The translations under genes and the position numbers were made by a program. From positions 21,043 to 85,042 of the forward strand of contig JAJETY010000001.1 of the NCBI GenBank assembly GCA_021268355.1: a stretch of DNA of 64,000 bases, written 5' to 3'. The notes below the pieces were generated by a model. It was given only the letters and a program-made list of their open reading frames with translations, ran no database searches and was not told the DNA's origin. The stretch comes from Candidatus Nitrosopumilus sp. GTDB lineage: Archaea; Thermoproteota; Nitrososphaeria; Nitrososphaerales; Nitrosopumilaceae. Shown one piece after another: positions 49,720 to 59,355 of the stretch; within the stretch, counting starts at the first letter, position 1; every line of letters begins with the position of its first letter.

Positions 49720-51321
49720 GTGCAGACGAAGTTTATTTTTGTCACAGGTGGTGTGATGTCTGGCCTTGGAAAAGGCGTAACAACTTCCTCGATTGCAAAA
49801 TTATTACAATTAGCAGATCAAAAAGTATCATGTATCAAAATAGATCCCTATCTAAATTATGATGCAGGAACGATGAATCCTGTGGCTCATGGGGAGGTAT
49901 TCGTTACTGATGATGGCGGAGAATGCGATATGGACATAGGAAATTATGAGAGATTCTTAAATCAAGATATTCCAAAAAGCCACAACATAACAACAGCTCA
50001 AGTTTACTCCTCCGTAATAGAGGCAGAAAGAAAAGGTGAGTATCTAGGAGCATGTGTTCAAATCATACCTCATGTTACAGATGAAATTAAAAACAGAATT
50101 AGAAGAATTGCAGAAAATGAAAAACTAGATTTTCTAATCGTAGAATGTGGAGGAACTGTAGGAGACATAGAATCATTACCATTTTTGGAAGCTTTAAGAC
50201 AGATGAGAGTTGAAGAAGGTCCACAAGGAGTAATCTTTGTTCATGTAACACTTGCACCTTCACTAGATGTAGTCGGTGAACAAAAAACAAAACCAACACA
50301 ACATAGTGCCCAAGAATTAAGAAGGATTGGTATTCAGCCAGACTTTTTGGCAGTAAGATGTACTTTGCCATTAGAAGAGAAAACAAAAAAGAAGATTGCA
50401 ATGTTTACAAACGTCACTGCAAAAGATGTTTTATCATGCCATGACGCAAAATCGATCTTCGAAGTTCCTCAAATGTTGTATGACCAAGGAATTATGGATT
50501 CAATATTTACCAAGTTTGGAATTGTAGGGATGGTAAACGCATCAGCAAATTGGGACAAGTGGAATACAATTGCACAAAACATGGTCAACCATGAAGATCA
50601 AAAAGTAAAGATTGCAATGGTTGGAAAATATGTGACATTAACAGATAGTTATGTAAGTGTAAATCATGCATTAAAACACGCTGGAGCACAAATGGGCAAA
50701 TCTGTAGATATCGATTGGATAGATTCAGAATCAATTTCAGATTACTCCGTACTATCAAATTATGATGGAATATTAGTTCCAGGAGGATTTGGTACTAGAG
50801 GTTCAGAAGGTATTATTCAAACTGCAAACTATGCACGTGAAAACAATATTCCATATCTAGGAATATGTTTTGGATTTCAACTAGCAGCCATAGCATTTGG
50901 AAGAAATGTTTTAAATTTGGAAGATGCGAACTCTACTGAAATAAAACCCGATGCAAAGAATCCAATTGTAGATTTACTTCCAGAGCAAAAAAATATTTCA
51001 GATATGGGAGGTTCGTTGAGATTAGGAGCAAATGAAGTACTAATCAAAGAAAATACAAATGCACAGAAAATCTACGGTACAACAAAAATTAGTAAAAGAC
51101 ACAGACACAGATATGAGATAAACAAAGAGTATATTCCTGAATTTGAGAAGAACGGTTTGATTTTTTCAGCAGATAGTGATAATGGTAAGAGAATGGAAAT
51201 GCTTGAAATCCCCAACCACAAATTTTACCTAGGTGTTCAATTTCATCCCGAGTTTAATAGTAGACCAGGATTTCCTGAACAGGTATTTGCAGCATTCATA
51301 AAATCAGCATCCGAAAAATAA
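49720..51321 (+). CDS. pyrG: CTP synthase
   Basis: Converts UTP to CTP with glutamine and ATP. It has 533 residues and begins at a GTG (TKFIFVTGGVMSGLGKGVTT). The synthetase domain has KIDPYLNYDAGTMNP and GGTVGDIE. The C-terminal glutaminase has the nucleophile cysteine in YLGICFGFQ and the His-Glu in GVQFHPEFNSR. A TACAAAAA box lies about 27 bases upstream. It is convergent with nadK, with a 4-base gap. Confidence 0.96.
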   Translation: MQTKFIFVTGGVMSGLGKGVTTSSIAKLLQLADQKVSCIKIDPYLNYDAGTMNPVAHGEVFVTDDGGECDMDIGNYERFLNQDIPKSHNITTAQVYSSVIEAERKGEYLGACVQIIPHVTDEIKNRIRRIAENEKLDFLIVECGGTVGDIESLPFLEALRQMRVEEGPQGVIFVHVTLAPSLDVVGEQKTKPTQHSAQELRRIGIQPDFLAVRCTLPLEEKTKKKIAMFTNVTAKDVLSCHDAKSIFEVPQMLYDQGIMDSIFTKFGIVGMVNASANWDKWNTIAQNMVNHEDQKVKIAMVGKYVTLTDSYVSVNHALKHAGAQMGKSVDIDWIDSESISDYSVLSNYDGILVPGGFGTRGSEGIIQTANYARENNIPYLGICFGFQLAAIAFGRNVLNLEDANSTEIKPDAKNPIVDLLPEQKNISDMGGSLRLGANEVLIKENTNAQKIYGTTKISKRHRHRYEINKEYIPEFEKNGLIFSADSDNGKRMEMLEIPNHKFYLGVQFHPEFNSRPGFPEQVFAAFIKSASEK

Positions 51322-51325
51322 TTAT

Positions 51326-52324
51326 TCATTCAATCTTTGAAATTTCATAAATTTTTTGTCGAGCATCACGGATAGAGACCTTCTTTTTCACGTATCCCTT
51401 CTTTAACAAATGACTTAATGCAAGTCTAACAGTTCTGTCCGGAAGAAGTGTTTTGTTTGCCAAATCTTTTTGTGTCAAAGCACCCTCATACTCCAATGTT
51501 TTCAAGAGTAATTTGGAACTGGGGGGCATACTAAGTAACTCTTCAGCCAAGTGAACTTTTTTTGCTAAAGCAGAAATGGCAGTTGAGTCTTTTTTCAAAC
51601 GAATTATTTTTGCAGGGGGGAAGAATTGTGTGCACTCCACAGTTTTATTCACTTTGTATCTATCCAAACCATCTAGAACAACCTCACAATGCAATCTTGC
51701 AGAAATATCATCGATCTCAATTGAGCTGTCATTAGATACAATGATAGGTCTTCTTGTAACATCAAGCGAATTAACAGAAATAATTTCAAAGACGGCTGAA
51801 TCTTGAAAGAGAACAGGTCCGCCGGCAGACATTGAGTATGCTGATGAACCTATTGGAGTAGAAACAATTATGCCATCACTATTGTCATGCCATACTTCTT
51901 CACCATTAACGCGAAGAGTATGTTCCATCAGCATTGCACTTCGAGAAGAGAAAACAGCGACGTCATTAAGTACTGGATAGACGTTTTTCCCATCTATCTT
52001 TACACCCAGTCTAGGTACTTCTTCAATTGTGTATTTCTGTTTTTTTAGAATGTTGACATATGATGAAAATTCTTTAAGATCAATTTGTGCCAAAAAACCA
52101 CTGGATTCAGCTTCGCTAATTCCTAAAATAGGTAAAGTTGAATCAAACGTTCTATGAAAATAATTTCGTACGCCTTTATCCCCACCTAAAACTATGACAC
52201 AGTCAGCCGGTTTATTTTTTGATTTAGTAATTGTGAAGGATTTGATTCCAGCATCATCAAGTATATTTTTTACATATTTAGCTGCATTACTGGTAGTACC
52301 AGTACCATAGATTCCTATTTGCAC
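51326..52324 (-). CDS. nadK: NAD kinase fused to a C-terminal winged helix
   Basis: A 332-residue protein. Residues about 1-250 are an NAD kinase: the nucleotide motif usually written GGDGT reads LGGDKGVRN, the LNDVAVF motif (NE/D) lies near residue 120, and DGIIVSTPIGSSAYSMSAGGP matches TPTGSTAYSLSAGGP. The last 75 residues are a winged helix (LLKTLEYEGALTQKDLANK, LPDRTVRLALSHLLKKG, then a wing). NAD kinases of bacteria and most archaea lack this domain, so regulation by DNA binding, or autoregulation, is a possibility. Confidence 0.88.
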   Translation of the reverse strand: MQIGIYGTGTTSNAAKYVKNILDDAGIKSFTITKSKNKPADCVIVLGGDKGVRNYFHRTFDSTLPILGISEAESSGFLAQIDLKEFSSYVNILKKQKYTIEEVPRLGVKIDGKNVYPVLNDVAVFSSRSAMLMEHTLRVNGEEVWHDNSDGIIVSTPIGSSAYSMSAGGPVLFQDSAVFEIISVNSLDVTRRPIIVSNDSSIEIDDISARLHCEVVLDGLDRYKVNKTVECTQFFPPAKIIRLKKDSTAISALAKKVHLAEELLSMPPSSKLLLKTLEYEGALTQKDLANKTLLPDRTVRLALSHLLKKGYVKKKVSIRDARQKIYEISKIE

Positions 52325-52365
52325 AAAATAAAGATTCGAAATGCTTCAATAAAAGAATAATGAAT

Positions 52366-53235
52366 CTACAAATCTCGGAATTTTACTAAATTGTAAAAGT
52401 AAGAGGCATTGTTTTGGATTGTTCCTTTACGAGGGATTTTTTGCAATCCTACATTTTTAGAATCAAGTGCTGCCTGAGCAGCACCACCTGCAAAACACAA
52501 AGCCCAAAGATAGTCCTTTTCTTTAAGCATTGTACAAGAAAATGCAGCACAAAAAACATCACCTATTCCAGTAGTATCATGAACTTCTTTGTTCGGTAAA
52601 GTAATTGAATAAACTTTATCTTTTACTAGCATTGAAACTTCGGTTTTATTTGTAAATAAAACATATTCTACACCTTTCTTCTGAAGTGCAACCATCATTT
52701 CATCAGGAGTTCCAGTAACAAGTTGTTGTGCCTCTTCAGGATTAACTTTCATTGCGGTGACGCCCGATAAGTCAATATCATTGTGACGAAGGATAACATT
52801 GTTTTCAGAATCTTTTTCCCTAAGAAACCCCTGTGGATCAATAAATAAAAAATTAGAATCATCTTTAATTTTTTTCAAAGTTTCATTTGAGATTTCATGA
52901 AAAATTGGGCTAACTAAATGGCCATCTGCTTTTGTATTAAAATATTCAATAGGTTCACATTGATTTTCAAGTTTAAGAGTTCTGTCAGTACCTGTAACCG
53001 ATATTGAAAATTTTGTAGTATTTTTTGAAGATTCTGAATTTACAAGATTAATTTTATTGTCTAAAAGGTATTTTTTTGGAAAATCATTTCCAAATTTGGT
53101 AAACAAATCAACATCAAATTTTAATTCCCTTGCAGTTAATCCACAATAACAGGCAGAGCCTCCAATTTGTTCATAATTATTTTCTTTAATGGATATTGTG
53201 TCAATTGCGCAATGGGCAAATATGGCTAATTTCAT
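52366..53235 (-). CDS. PfkB-family sugar kinase
   Basis: A 289-residue ribokinase/PfkB-type protein. The N-terminal glycine motif is IGGSACYCGLTARELKFDVDL. The C-terminal anion-hole motif is DTTGIGDVFCAAF with its catalytic Asp, and NPEEAQQLV lies in the middle. Substrates of this family range from sugars to nucleosides. The motif alone does not decide. It lies 41 bases from nadK on the same strand and may be co-transcribed. Confidence 0.88.
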   Translation of the reverse strand: MKLAIFAHCAIDTISIKENNYEQIGGSACYCGLTARELKFDVDLFTKFGNDFPKKYLLDNKINLVNSESSKNTTKFSISVTGTDRTLKLENQCEPIEYFNTKADGHLVSPIFHEISNETLKKIKDDSNFLFIDPQGFLREKDSENNVILRHNDIDLSGVTAMKVNPEEAQQLVTGTPDEMMVALQKKGVEYVLFTNKTEVSMLVKDKVYSITLPNKEVHDTTGIGDVFCAAFSCTMLKEKDYLWALCFAGGAAQAALDSKNVGLQKIPRKGTIQNNASYFYNLVKFRDL

Positions 53236-53261
53236 TTCTTTATGGAAAAGTTAGTACAGAT

Positions 53262-53369
53262 TTAGTTTTTTGCATTATTTTGTTCAAAGCAATTTTTACA
53301 AAGAATTTTTCCCTTTAACAAGTACAGTTCAACACCAGAACGAAAACATCTATGACAAAGACCACGCAT
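53262..53369 (-). CDS. Zinc-knuckle microprotein upstream of the PfkB gene
   Basis: A 35-residue protein beginning MRGLCHRCFRSGVEL. The knuckles CHRC and CKNC (about 16 residues apart) form a small zinc ribbon. It is transcribed towards the sugar kinase gene 26 bases away, and divergent from rps26e. Confidence 0.6.
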   Translation of the reverse strand: MRGLCHRCFRSGVELYLLKGKILCKNCFEQNNAKN

Positions 53370-53497
53370 ATTCTCTAAATGAAAATACTCGATCTAGAAT
53401 TAAAACATAGAGTATTTTTCGTTCATTTTTACCCATAAATTTAATCATTTTAGAGAAATGTCCACAAGAATATAAGTAGGGAAATCAGTTTAATGAC

Positions 53498-53785
53498 ATG
53501 CCACTAAAGCGTGCAAGTAGAGGTCGTACAAAAGGAGGTAAAGGTTCCTCAGGTGTAGTACAATGTACTAATTGTGGACAGACTGTTCCTAAAGATAAGG
53601 CAAAAAAAGTTACCTCCAGATTAAACCTAGTTGAACATACTTTGGCAAAAGAATTACGAGCACAGGGAGCATATATTGCATCACCTACAGTTCTAAAATG
53701 GTATTGTATTTCATGTGCAATTCACTTCAAAATTCTGAAAATTAGATCTGCAGATAATAGAAGAAAACGTGGAAAACTGCGATAG
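53498..53785 (+). CDS. rps26e: Small-subunit ribosomal protein eS26
   Basis: A 95-residue ribosomal protein of the eukaryote/archaea type. The basic N-terminus (PLKRASRGRTKGGKGSSG) is followed by the zinc pair CTNC, then YCISCAIH and a basic tail (NRRKRGKLR). In eukaryotes eS26 contacts the mRNA exit region. Finding it here supports a thaumarchaeal or related archaeal host. The stop is convergent with the next gene, with one base between. Confidence 0.93.
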   Translation: MPLKRASRGRTKGGKGSSGVVQCTNCGQTVPKDKAKKVTSRLNLVEHTLAKELRAQGAYIASPTVLKWYCISCAIHFKILKIRSADNRRKRGKLR

Positions 53786-53786
53786 A

Positions 53787-54359
53787 CTATTCTTGAATAT
53801 TTTTTGCAGTAACAATCATTCTTTGAATTAATGTAATTGCTGCAATTATAACAACAATTATCACAGCTATTTCCATAAATCCAATAATTCCTACAATTGC
53901 AATTACAAGTAATCTTTCAGCACGTTCACCAATTCCAACTCCCTGTAATTTTACATTAATTGCATCAGATTTTGCTCTTGCATAGCTGACCAATAAGGAC
54001 AAGGTAATTGCGAGCAGTACCAAATAAGGTTCAGCATAACCCCCGACAAGAATTCCCAAAAATATTGCTGTCTCTGCAATTTTATCAAACATTGAATCAA
54101 GATACGAACCTTTTTGAGATGTTTTACCAGTGACACGAGCGACTTGTCCATCCACCATATCAAAGAATCCTGAAACAAGTAACAAAATCCCACCAATTAT
54201 CAAACCAAATTCAATACCTAATCCGTAAACTATTGCAGAAAGAAATGCAACGCCTAAACCAACTGAGGTCCAAAAATTAGGAGATAAGCCAGTAGACGCA
54301 AATCCTTTACCTATCTTTTCAAGCGTAGGTTTCAATGAATCCCTAAGATTGTTTAGCAC
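53787..54359 (-). CDS. CDP-alcohol phosphatidyltransferase (archaetidylinositol-phosphate synthase-like)
   Basis: A 190-residue membrane enzyme with several spans. The CDP-alcohol motif D-x2-D-G-x2-A-R...G-x3-D-x3-D is present as FFDMVDGQVARVTGK, then GSYLDSMFDKIAE. It transfers an alcohol phosphate to a CDP-activated archaeal lipid. Inositol phosphate is the most common partner in archaea, but the headgroup is not fixed by the motif. Confidence 0.88.
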   Translation of the reverse strand: MLNNLRDSLKPTLEKIGKGFASTGLSPNFWTSVGLGVAFLSAIVYGLGIEFGLIIGGILLLVSGFFDMVDGQVARVTGKTSQKGSYLDSMFDKIAETAIFLGILVGGYAEPYLVLLAITLSLLVSYARAKSDAINVKLQGVGIGERAERLLVIAIVGIIGFMEIAVIIVVIIAAITLIQRMIVTAKNIQE

Positions 54360-54435
54360 GAGATAACACCAACAACTCTAAGTAATTAAGTGAATAGGCA
54401 TAAAATTCAGGTTGGGTAAGGTCAATTTTTAGAGT

Positions 54436-55311
54436 TTAGTGTTTTTGAGATAGATTAATTGCAATAAGGGTAGACATTATTTTTGCTGCAAGAGATGCAG
54501 TAGCACCATTATCATGATAAGGATTCAATTCCACAATGTCCACTCCAACAATTTTTGTTTCTTGAAGAGCATATATCATATCAAATAATTCTCGAGAAGT
54601 AATTCCTACAGCTTCAGGATTTCCAACTCCAGGAGCAAATGCAGGATCAAGAACATCTAGATCAAAGCTAGAATAAACAGTGTCAAATGTAGAAATATGA
54701 TCTTTTAGTAACTGAGGTCCTTTTCCATCACGTATTTCTTTATCAGAGATGGTTTTGATTTTATGTTCTGTCAAAAATTCTAATTCTTCTTTTACAAAGG
54801 CGCGAGCTCCAACATGCAATATGTTTTCTGCGCCTCTTTCTTCAACTACTCTTCTAAGATAAGATGCATGACTTAGTTTTATGTCTGCAAATTCATCTCT
54901 AAGATCATAGTGTGCGTCAAATACAACATAACCAGTATCTTTTGGAAAACTTGTGTATGTACCGTAAGTAATGGAGTGTTCTCCACCCAAAATGAATAAT
55001 TGTCTTTTTTTTGCAACAAGTTCAGTAGTGATTTTTTTCACCATATCTATCATTTCTGAAGCCACAACAGTGTGTCGAGTATTACCCAAATCTTCAATGT
55101 TTACATTCTCAAGATCCACTGAAAGATCTGGATGAAATATTTCGATATTGTTAAAAGAATCTCTAATTGCGTCAGGCCCAAATCGACATCCAGGTTTGTA
55201 TGAGTGAGTTGCATCAAATGGAATTCCAAATACAGTAGCAACAGGCTCAGAATCATCATCTGATGCAGTAATCATGGGATTTCTGTTCATGTATAAATCA
55301 AGAAAGCTCAT
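54436..55311 (-). CDS. speB: Agmatinase-family (arginase superfamily) enzyme
   Basis: A 291-residue ureohydrolase. The metal ligands appear as GGEHSITYG, DAHYDLRDE and SFDLDVLDPAFAPG. The family includes agmatinase, which makes putrescine from agmatine. Three genes upstream lies deoxyhypusine synthase, which needs spermidine, so a polyamine role is well placed. It follows thrS by 3 bases on the same strand. Confidence 0.88.
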   Translation of the reverse strand: MSFLDLYMNRNPMITASDDDSEPVATVFGIPFDATHSYKPGCRFGPDAIRDSFNNIEIFHPDLSVDLENVNIEDLGNTRHTVVASEMIDMVKKITTELVAKKRQLFILGGEHSITYGTYTSFPKDTGYVVFDAHYDLRDEFADIKLSHASYLRRVVEERGAENILHVGARAFVKEELEFLTEHKIKTISDKEIRDGKGPQLLKDHISTFDTVYSSFDLDVLDPAFAPGVGNPEAVGITSRELFDMIYALQETKIVGVDIVELNPYHDNGATASLAAKIMSTLIAINLSQKH

Positions 55312-55314
55312 TTT

Positions 55315-57183
55315 CTACACCATTAATTGTGGTCTTTTGGAAAGATGAAGTGATTGATTTAATCCAGTAAATGGTTTACCCAAAGTCTGTTGATTAATTT
55401 CATTCATAAAATCACCAAAAGACACATCTCGGACATTACCTGTTTTTCGGTCTCTAATACTAAGATTCTCAGAACTAGCTTCCTTTTCACCAATGACTAA
55501 AATGTATTGGATCCATTCTTTTTCAGCTTCACGAATTCTTTTACCAATACTCTCATTTCTATCATCAATATCCACACGAACATTTTTTGTCGATATCATT
55601 TCACATAAATTATTACAGTATTCATAAAATTCTTCTTTAAGAGGAATTATTCTAACTTGTGTAGGTGCAAGCCAAAGTGGGAACTGAGGTTTTTTCCCAA
55701 TCTTAGAATCTGATGCAGCCTTTTCAAGTAACGCATAGATTATTCTTTCAATTGCACCACTTGGAGAATTATGTAGGATGATTGGGTGTTTGGCAATATT
55801 ATTTTCATCTACAAATTCAATTCCATAACGTTCACCATTTTCAACATCTATTTGATCTGTGGACAATGCAGAGGCCTTTCCCAGATTATCAATAAAGTTG
55901 AATTCCCATTTCAAAACAAAGTAAAAGAACTTCTCTTTCCACATTTCAACGAGTACAGGTTTACCATGTTTCTTCACTAGGTCTTCAATTGAAGATTTAT
56001 TTTCATTGTAAAAGTCCTCGGTAAATCTAATTGCCATTTCATAGTCAGATTCATCAATACCTAATTCTTTTAGTACATTTCGAGACAAATCAAATCTTAT
56101 TTTTATTTCATCAACTGCCTGTTCAAGATCTTTACAAAATGCATGACAATCAGGCATGGTAAATGCTCTTAGTCTTCTAAGACCAACTAATTCTCCAGAC
56201 TGTTCACGTCTAAAGCTATATCTAGTAAGTTCATAGAGTTTGTATGGTAAATTCTTGTACGACATCTGAAATTGATTTGCCATTAGAAATTGTCCAAAAC
56301 AGGCTGCAAATCTTAAAAATAGTTTCTTACCCTCTGAATCAATATTGTATTGCCTTGCAGGAAATCGATTAAAGTAACTTACCATACTGGGATGCTCTGA
56401 ATCATACATAATGGGGGTTTCCACTTCATACCCACCGTACTCTTTTACTTTATCAGTAACATATCTCTCAATCAATGATTTGATTAAACGGCCATTTGGA
56501 AAGAATCTCATATTTCCAGAATCAGACGCAGGTTCGTAATCTGCGATTGCAAGTTTCTTCATTAAAGCAACATGAGGAGGAGGTTCATCAACCTGACGTT
56601 GTTTAGCAGATTCGTACTTGGCTAAAATTTCTAATTTCTCATGATTGGAAAAGTCAAAGTCTCCAATGTTAGTCATTTTTCCATCAGGAGACATTATTTT
56701 CCAGTAAGAACGAATTGTTGATTCACCTTTTAGTGCATCAGATGTGTCTTCATCATGTTCTTCAGGTTTGGTCGAGTCTTTTGTTATGACTTTTGAACTT
56801 TCAGCTAACGGATGTCCCTTTACTTTTAGATTATATGATTTGGTCCAACCAAAAGGAGAGTGAGATACCTCGATATCTGTTGCTTCAGATTCCATTTCTT
56901 TAAGTAATGATATTGCAATGGATGGTTTAGCAAGATTTGAACTAAGATGAGCATAAGGATAAAGTAGTAATTTTTTACATCCAATTTTCTCCATTGAAGT
57001 CTTAATTTGAGAGATAGCATTTTTAGCCACAGATAAGTCATCGCCATCTTCAATTGCAACAAATGCAACCACAATTTCCTCTAATCTCTGAGTTTGAGGA
57101 TTTTCGATCTCCTCTGCAGATTTGATCTCTTTTTTTGTGGGAGTGTATTCAATACTATCACAATGTAATTGCAGTATGCGCAT
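55315..57183 (-). CDS. thrS: Threonyl-tRNA synthetase, archaeal type
   Basis: A 622-residue class II synthetase. It begins MRILQLHCDSIEYTP, an archaeal-type editing domain (a D-aminoacyl-tRNA deacylase-like fold) that removes mischarged serine. The catalytic domain contains GRLIKSLIERYV, YSFRREQSGE and HRAFTMPDCH-type segments, and the zinc-binding Cys/His set is in RFAACFGQFLM and MPDCHAF. The C-terminal anticodon domain ends the protein. A longer frame begins at 57255, but the usual archaeal start MRIL fits the ATG at 57183. Confidence 0.94.
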   Translation of the reverse strand: MRILQLHCDSIEYTPTKKEIKSAEEIENPQTQRLEEIVVAFVAIEDGDDLSVAKNAISQIKTSMEKIGCKKLLLYPYAHLSSNLAKPSIAISLLKEMESEATDIEVSHSPFGWTKSYNLKVKGHPLAESSKVITKDSTKPEEHDEDTSDALKGESTIRSYWKIMSPDGKMTNIGDFDFSNHEKLEILAKYESAKQRQVDEPPPHVALMKKLAIADYEPASDSGNMRFFPNGRLIKSLIERYVTDKVKEYGGYEVETPIMYDSEHPSMVSYFNRFPARQYNIDSEGKKLFLRFAACFGQFLMANQFQMSYKNLPYKLYELTRYSFRREQSGELVGLRRLRAFTMPDCHAFCKDLEQAVDEIKIRFDLSRNVLKELGIDESDYEMAIRFTEDFYNENKSSIEDLVKKHGKPVLVEMWKEKFFYFVLKWEFNFIDNLGKASALSTDQIDVENGERYGIEFVDENNIAKHPIILHNSPSGAIERIIYALLEKAASDSKIGKKPQFPLWLAPTQVRIIPLKEEFYEYCNNLCEMISTKNVRVDIDDRNESIGKRIREAEKEWIQYILVIGEKEASSENLSIRDRKTGNVRDVSFGDFMNEINQQTLGKPFTGLNQSLHLSKRPQLMV

Positions 57184-57238
57184 AATTTCAAACAGAAAAG
57201 ATAATTGAATTAAGTGTTGCTGGAATTTTAGAGGTATT

Positions 57239-57592
57239 TCAGGAAGTTTTCCCACGCAATGAAATAACTGAACGTAAAATCAACCCAGATATCCCTAAAT
57301 TAGATGTCAAAAATACAGAAGATCTCTTCAAAGAGTCCTGACCACGAAAACCTTCATCATAAATCATCTCAACCGTACCTTTATCGGTTTCAACAAAGGA
57401 TGTAATTAGAGAATAATCCCCTAATTTTTCATCTGTTTTCTCCAAATATAGGCGCAATTCCACTTTGCTAATTATGAATTCATCTTGAATGAAATTCCCA
57501 GATGAAAATAAAACTTCTACAGCATCAGGTTTTCTATTTACCCTCTGAGGATCGTGTAAATCAACAATATTCAAGATATTTTCAATTTGCAA
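57239..57592 (-). CDS. Hypothetical protein upstream of thrS
   Basis: A 117-residue soluble protein beginning MQIENILNIVDLHDPQRVN. It is mostly beta strands (DEFIISKVELRLYLEKTDEK, GDYSLITSFVETDKGTVEMI) with a hydrophobic end (LGISGLILRSVISLRG). It is probably co-transcribed with thrS and speB, 55 bases upstream. I do not recognise the family. Confidence 0.68.
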   Translation of the reverse strand: MQIENILNIVDLHDPQRVNRKPDAVEVLFSSGNFIQDEFIISKVELRLYLEKTDEKLGDYSLITSFVETDKGTVEMIYDEGFRGQDSLKRSSVFLTSNLGISGLILRSVISLRGKTS

Positions 57593-57650
57593 ATAATAGT
57601 TTAAAGTTTAGTCGGAAGTGTTATTTACTCTCAAAGTATTTGAGAAAAAA

Positions 57651-58721
57651 ATGGATCATCATAATTTTCATGGTAAGGATATTCCCCATATTGAATTAAA
57701 ACCAAATATGAAAATCGAGGATGTTGTAGAGGTGTTTGCTCAGTCAGGATACAACGGACGCCAACTGGGTGAAGCGGCAAAACTATATGCCAAAATGATA
57801 GAGGATGGTGCAACAATTTGTTTAACTATTGCAGGTGCAATGACACCAGTAGGGTTTGGAGGGATTTTCAAATCATTAATTGAAAGAGGGTTTGTTGATT
57901 GGATAATAACAACTGGTGCAAATGTATATCATGAAGATCATTTTGCACACAAACTCCCAGTCAAACAAGGACATTTTGATGTCGATGATATGGTTCTTTA
58001 TGAAAAAGGAATTGTAAGAATTCGTGATGTGTATATTGATTTTGAAAAAACAATGAAGGCCGAAGATAAAATTATGCAAAATATGTTTAAAGAAAAATTT
58101 ATTGAGAATTCTTTCACTAGTGCAGAATTGTGTAATTTCATAGGAAAAATAACTACAGAAAAAGCAAAGAACCCAGAAAAAAGTTTCTTGGCATCTGCCT
58201 ACAAATATGATGTTCCAGTTTACATTTCAACAATTGGCGATTCATCAATCGCAATGAATTTAGCTGTACATAGATTACGAGGTAAAAAATATAATTTTGA
58301 TTTTGTAAAAGAGTTATTGGAACAAGCAGCGATACTATACAACTCAAAAAAATCAGGTATTTTAGAATTAGGTGGGGGCGTTCCAAAAAATACAGCTCAG
58401 CAAACAGGACCAACATTAGATCAAATTCTAGATAGAGAGGATGGAGGACAAGACTACATAATACAAATTACAGATGCAAGACCAGACACAGGAGGGCTTT
58501 CAGGAGCAACATTACAAGAAGGGAAGAGTTGGGGGAAAGTTCAGGATGCACATGAAGATGTGATTACCGTATATGCAGATGCAACAATAGCATTTCCAAT
58601 TTTGGCATTGTACGCAATCAGTACACAAAAGAAACGAAAACCAAAAAGAATTTTTAAAAATTTAGATAAATTCTATGAAAAACTACAATCTGATTATTTA
58701 GATAATAAACAAACAAAATAA
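57651..58721 (+). CDS. dys: Deoxyhypusine synthase
   Basis: Transfers an aminobutyl group from spermidine to a lysine of initiation factor aIF5A. It is 356 residues. It has the family segments NVYHEDHFAH, PVYISTIGDSSIAMN, an ELGGGVPKN active-site region and ITDARPDTGGLSGA. A longer frame starts at 57618, but the ATG at 57651 follows a TTATTTAC box by about 26 bases and gives the expected HHNFHGKDI start. aIF5A itself is not in this window. Confidence 0.92.
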   Translation: MDHHNFHGKDIPHIELKPNMKIEDVVEVFAQSGYNGRQLGEAAKLYAKMIEDGATICLTIAGAMTPVGFGGIFKSLIERGFVDWIITTGANVYHEDHFAHKLPVKQGHFDVDDMVLYEKGIVRIRDVYIDFEKTMKAEDKIMQNMFKEKFIENSFTSAELCNFIGKITTEKAKNPEKSFLASAYKYDVPVYISTIGDSSIAMNLAVHRLRGKKYNFDFVKELLEQAAILYNSKKSGILELGGGVPKNTAQQTGPTLDQILDREDGGQDYIIQITDARPDTGGLSGATLQEGKSWGKVQDAHEDVITVYADATIAFPILALYAISTQKKRKPKRIFKNLDKFYEKLQSDYLDNKQTK

Positions 58722-58733
58722 TTTTTAATTTTT

Positions 58734-58946
58734 TTAAAATCTATCAAATCTTGCGCGTTCAAGTTCGCGGTCATCTTTAGATTCTTTTTTGTATTCTTTG
58801 TAATGTTCTTTGCAAAGAACTGTTTTTTTTCCTGCAGAATTTACTCTAAGGCCAGCGTTTTCAACTTTAGTAGTATTAAGTGAACGCACACCATCATTGT
58901 CACATCCATCAACATTACATTTTGCACCTTTGGACACTATACCCAT
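58734..58946 (-). CDS. Small zinc protein
   Basis: A 70-residue protein beginning MGIVSKGAKCNVDGCDN, with Cys-His set CNVDGC and CKEHYKEY, and a charged tail. A GTATAAATA box lies about 26 bases before this ATG, so the longer frame from 58961 is unlikely. Possibly ribosome- or RNA-associated, as its neighbours are translation genes. Not recognised. Confidence 0.65.
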   Translation of the reverse strand: MGIVSKGAKCNVDGCDNDGVRSLNTTKVENAGLRVNSAGKKTVLCKEHYKEYKKESKDDRELERARFDRF

Positions 58947-59043
58947 AGAATATCTTATCAAAGATGTTATTTATACTTGAGAAATTCATGTCGATGAAAT
59001 CTTAGGTTCATCGTTTATAAGAGGAATATTTTTTTCTCAGGAT

Positions 59044-59355
59044 ATGGGTGGAGCAAAAAAACCAACTACTGCAAAAAAAGACACATCATCTAGTCCTAAA
59101 GATTCTAAGAAAGGTAAAAAAGACAAGGGTGAAGGTGGTCCAAAAAAAGCAGAGATTACCGTAATGGTTAATGAGCAACAAGCTATGAAGATCATCCAAA
59201 GTGCCAAAGTAATTACAGTTCAAGACATGGCTAGACAGACGGGAGTAAAGATTTCTGCTGCAAACAAATTCCTAAAAGAATCAGCAGAAAAAGGAATTGT
59301 TAAAAGAGTTGGCGGTTATTCAGGACATTATTTGTATCAGGCAGTTTCTTCATAA
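59044..59355 (+). CDS. rps25e: Small-subunit ribosomal protein eS25
   Basis: A 103-residue protein. It has a Lys/Ser-rich N-terminus (KKDTSSSPKDSKKGKKDKGEG, which is disordered) and a winged helix (VITVQDMARQTGVKISAANK, FLKESAEKGIVKRVGGYSGH). In eukaryotes eS25 lies in the 40S head. It is a marker of the TACK-type archaeal ribosome. Its end overlaps the convergent gene by 19 bases. Confidence 0.9.
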   Translation: MGGAKKPTTAKKDTSSSPKDSKKGKKDKGEGGPKKAEITVMVNEQQAMKIIQSAKVITVQDMARQTGVKISAANKFLKESAEKGIVKRVGGYSGHYLYQAVSS

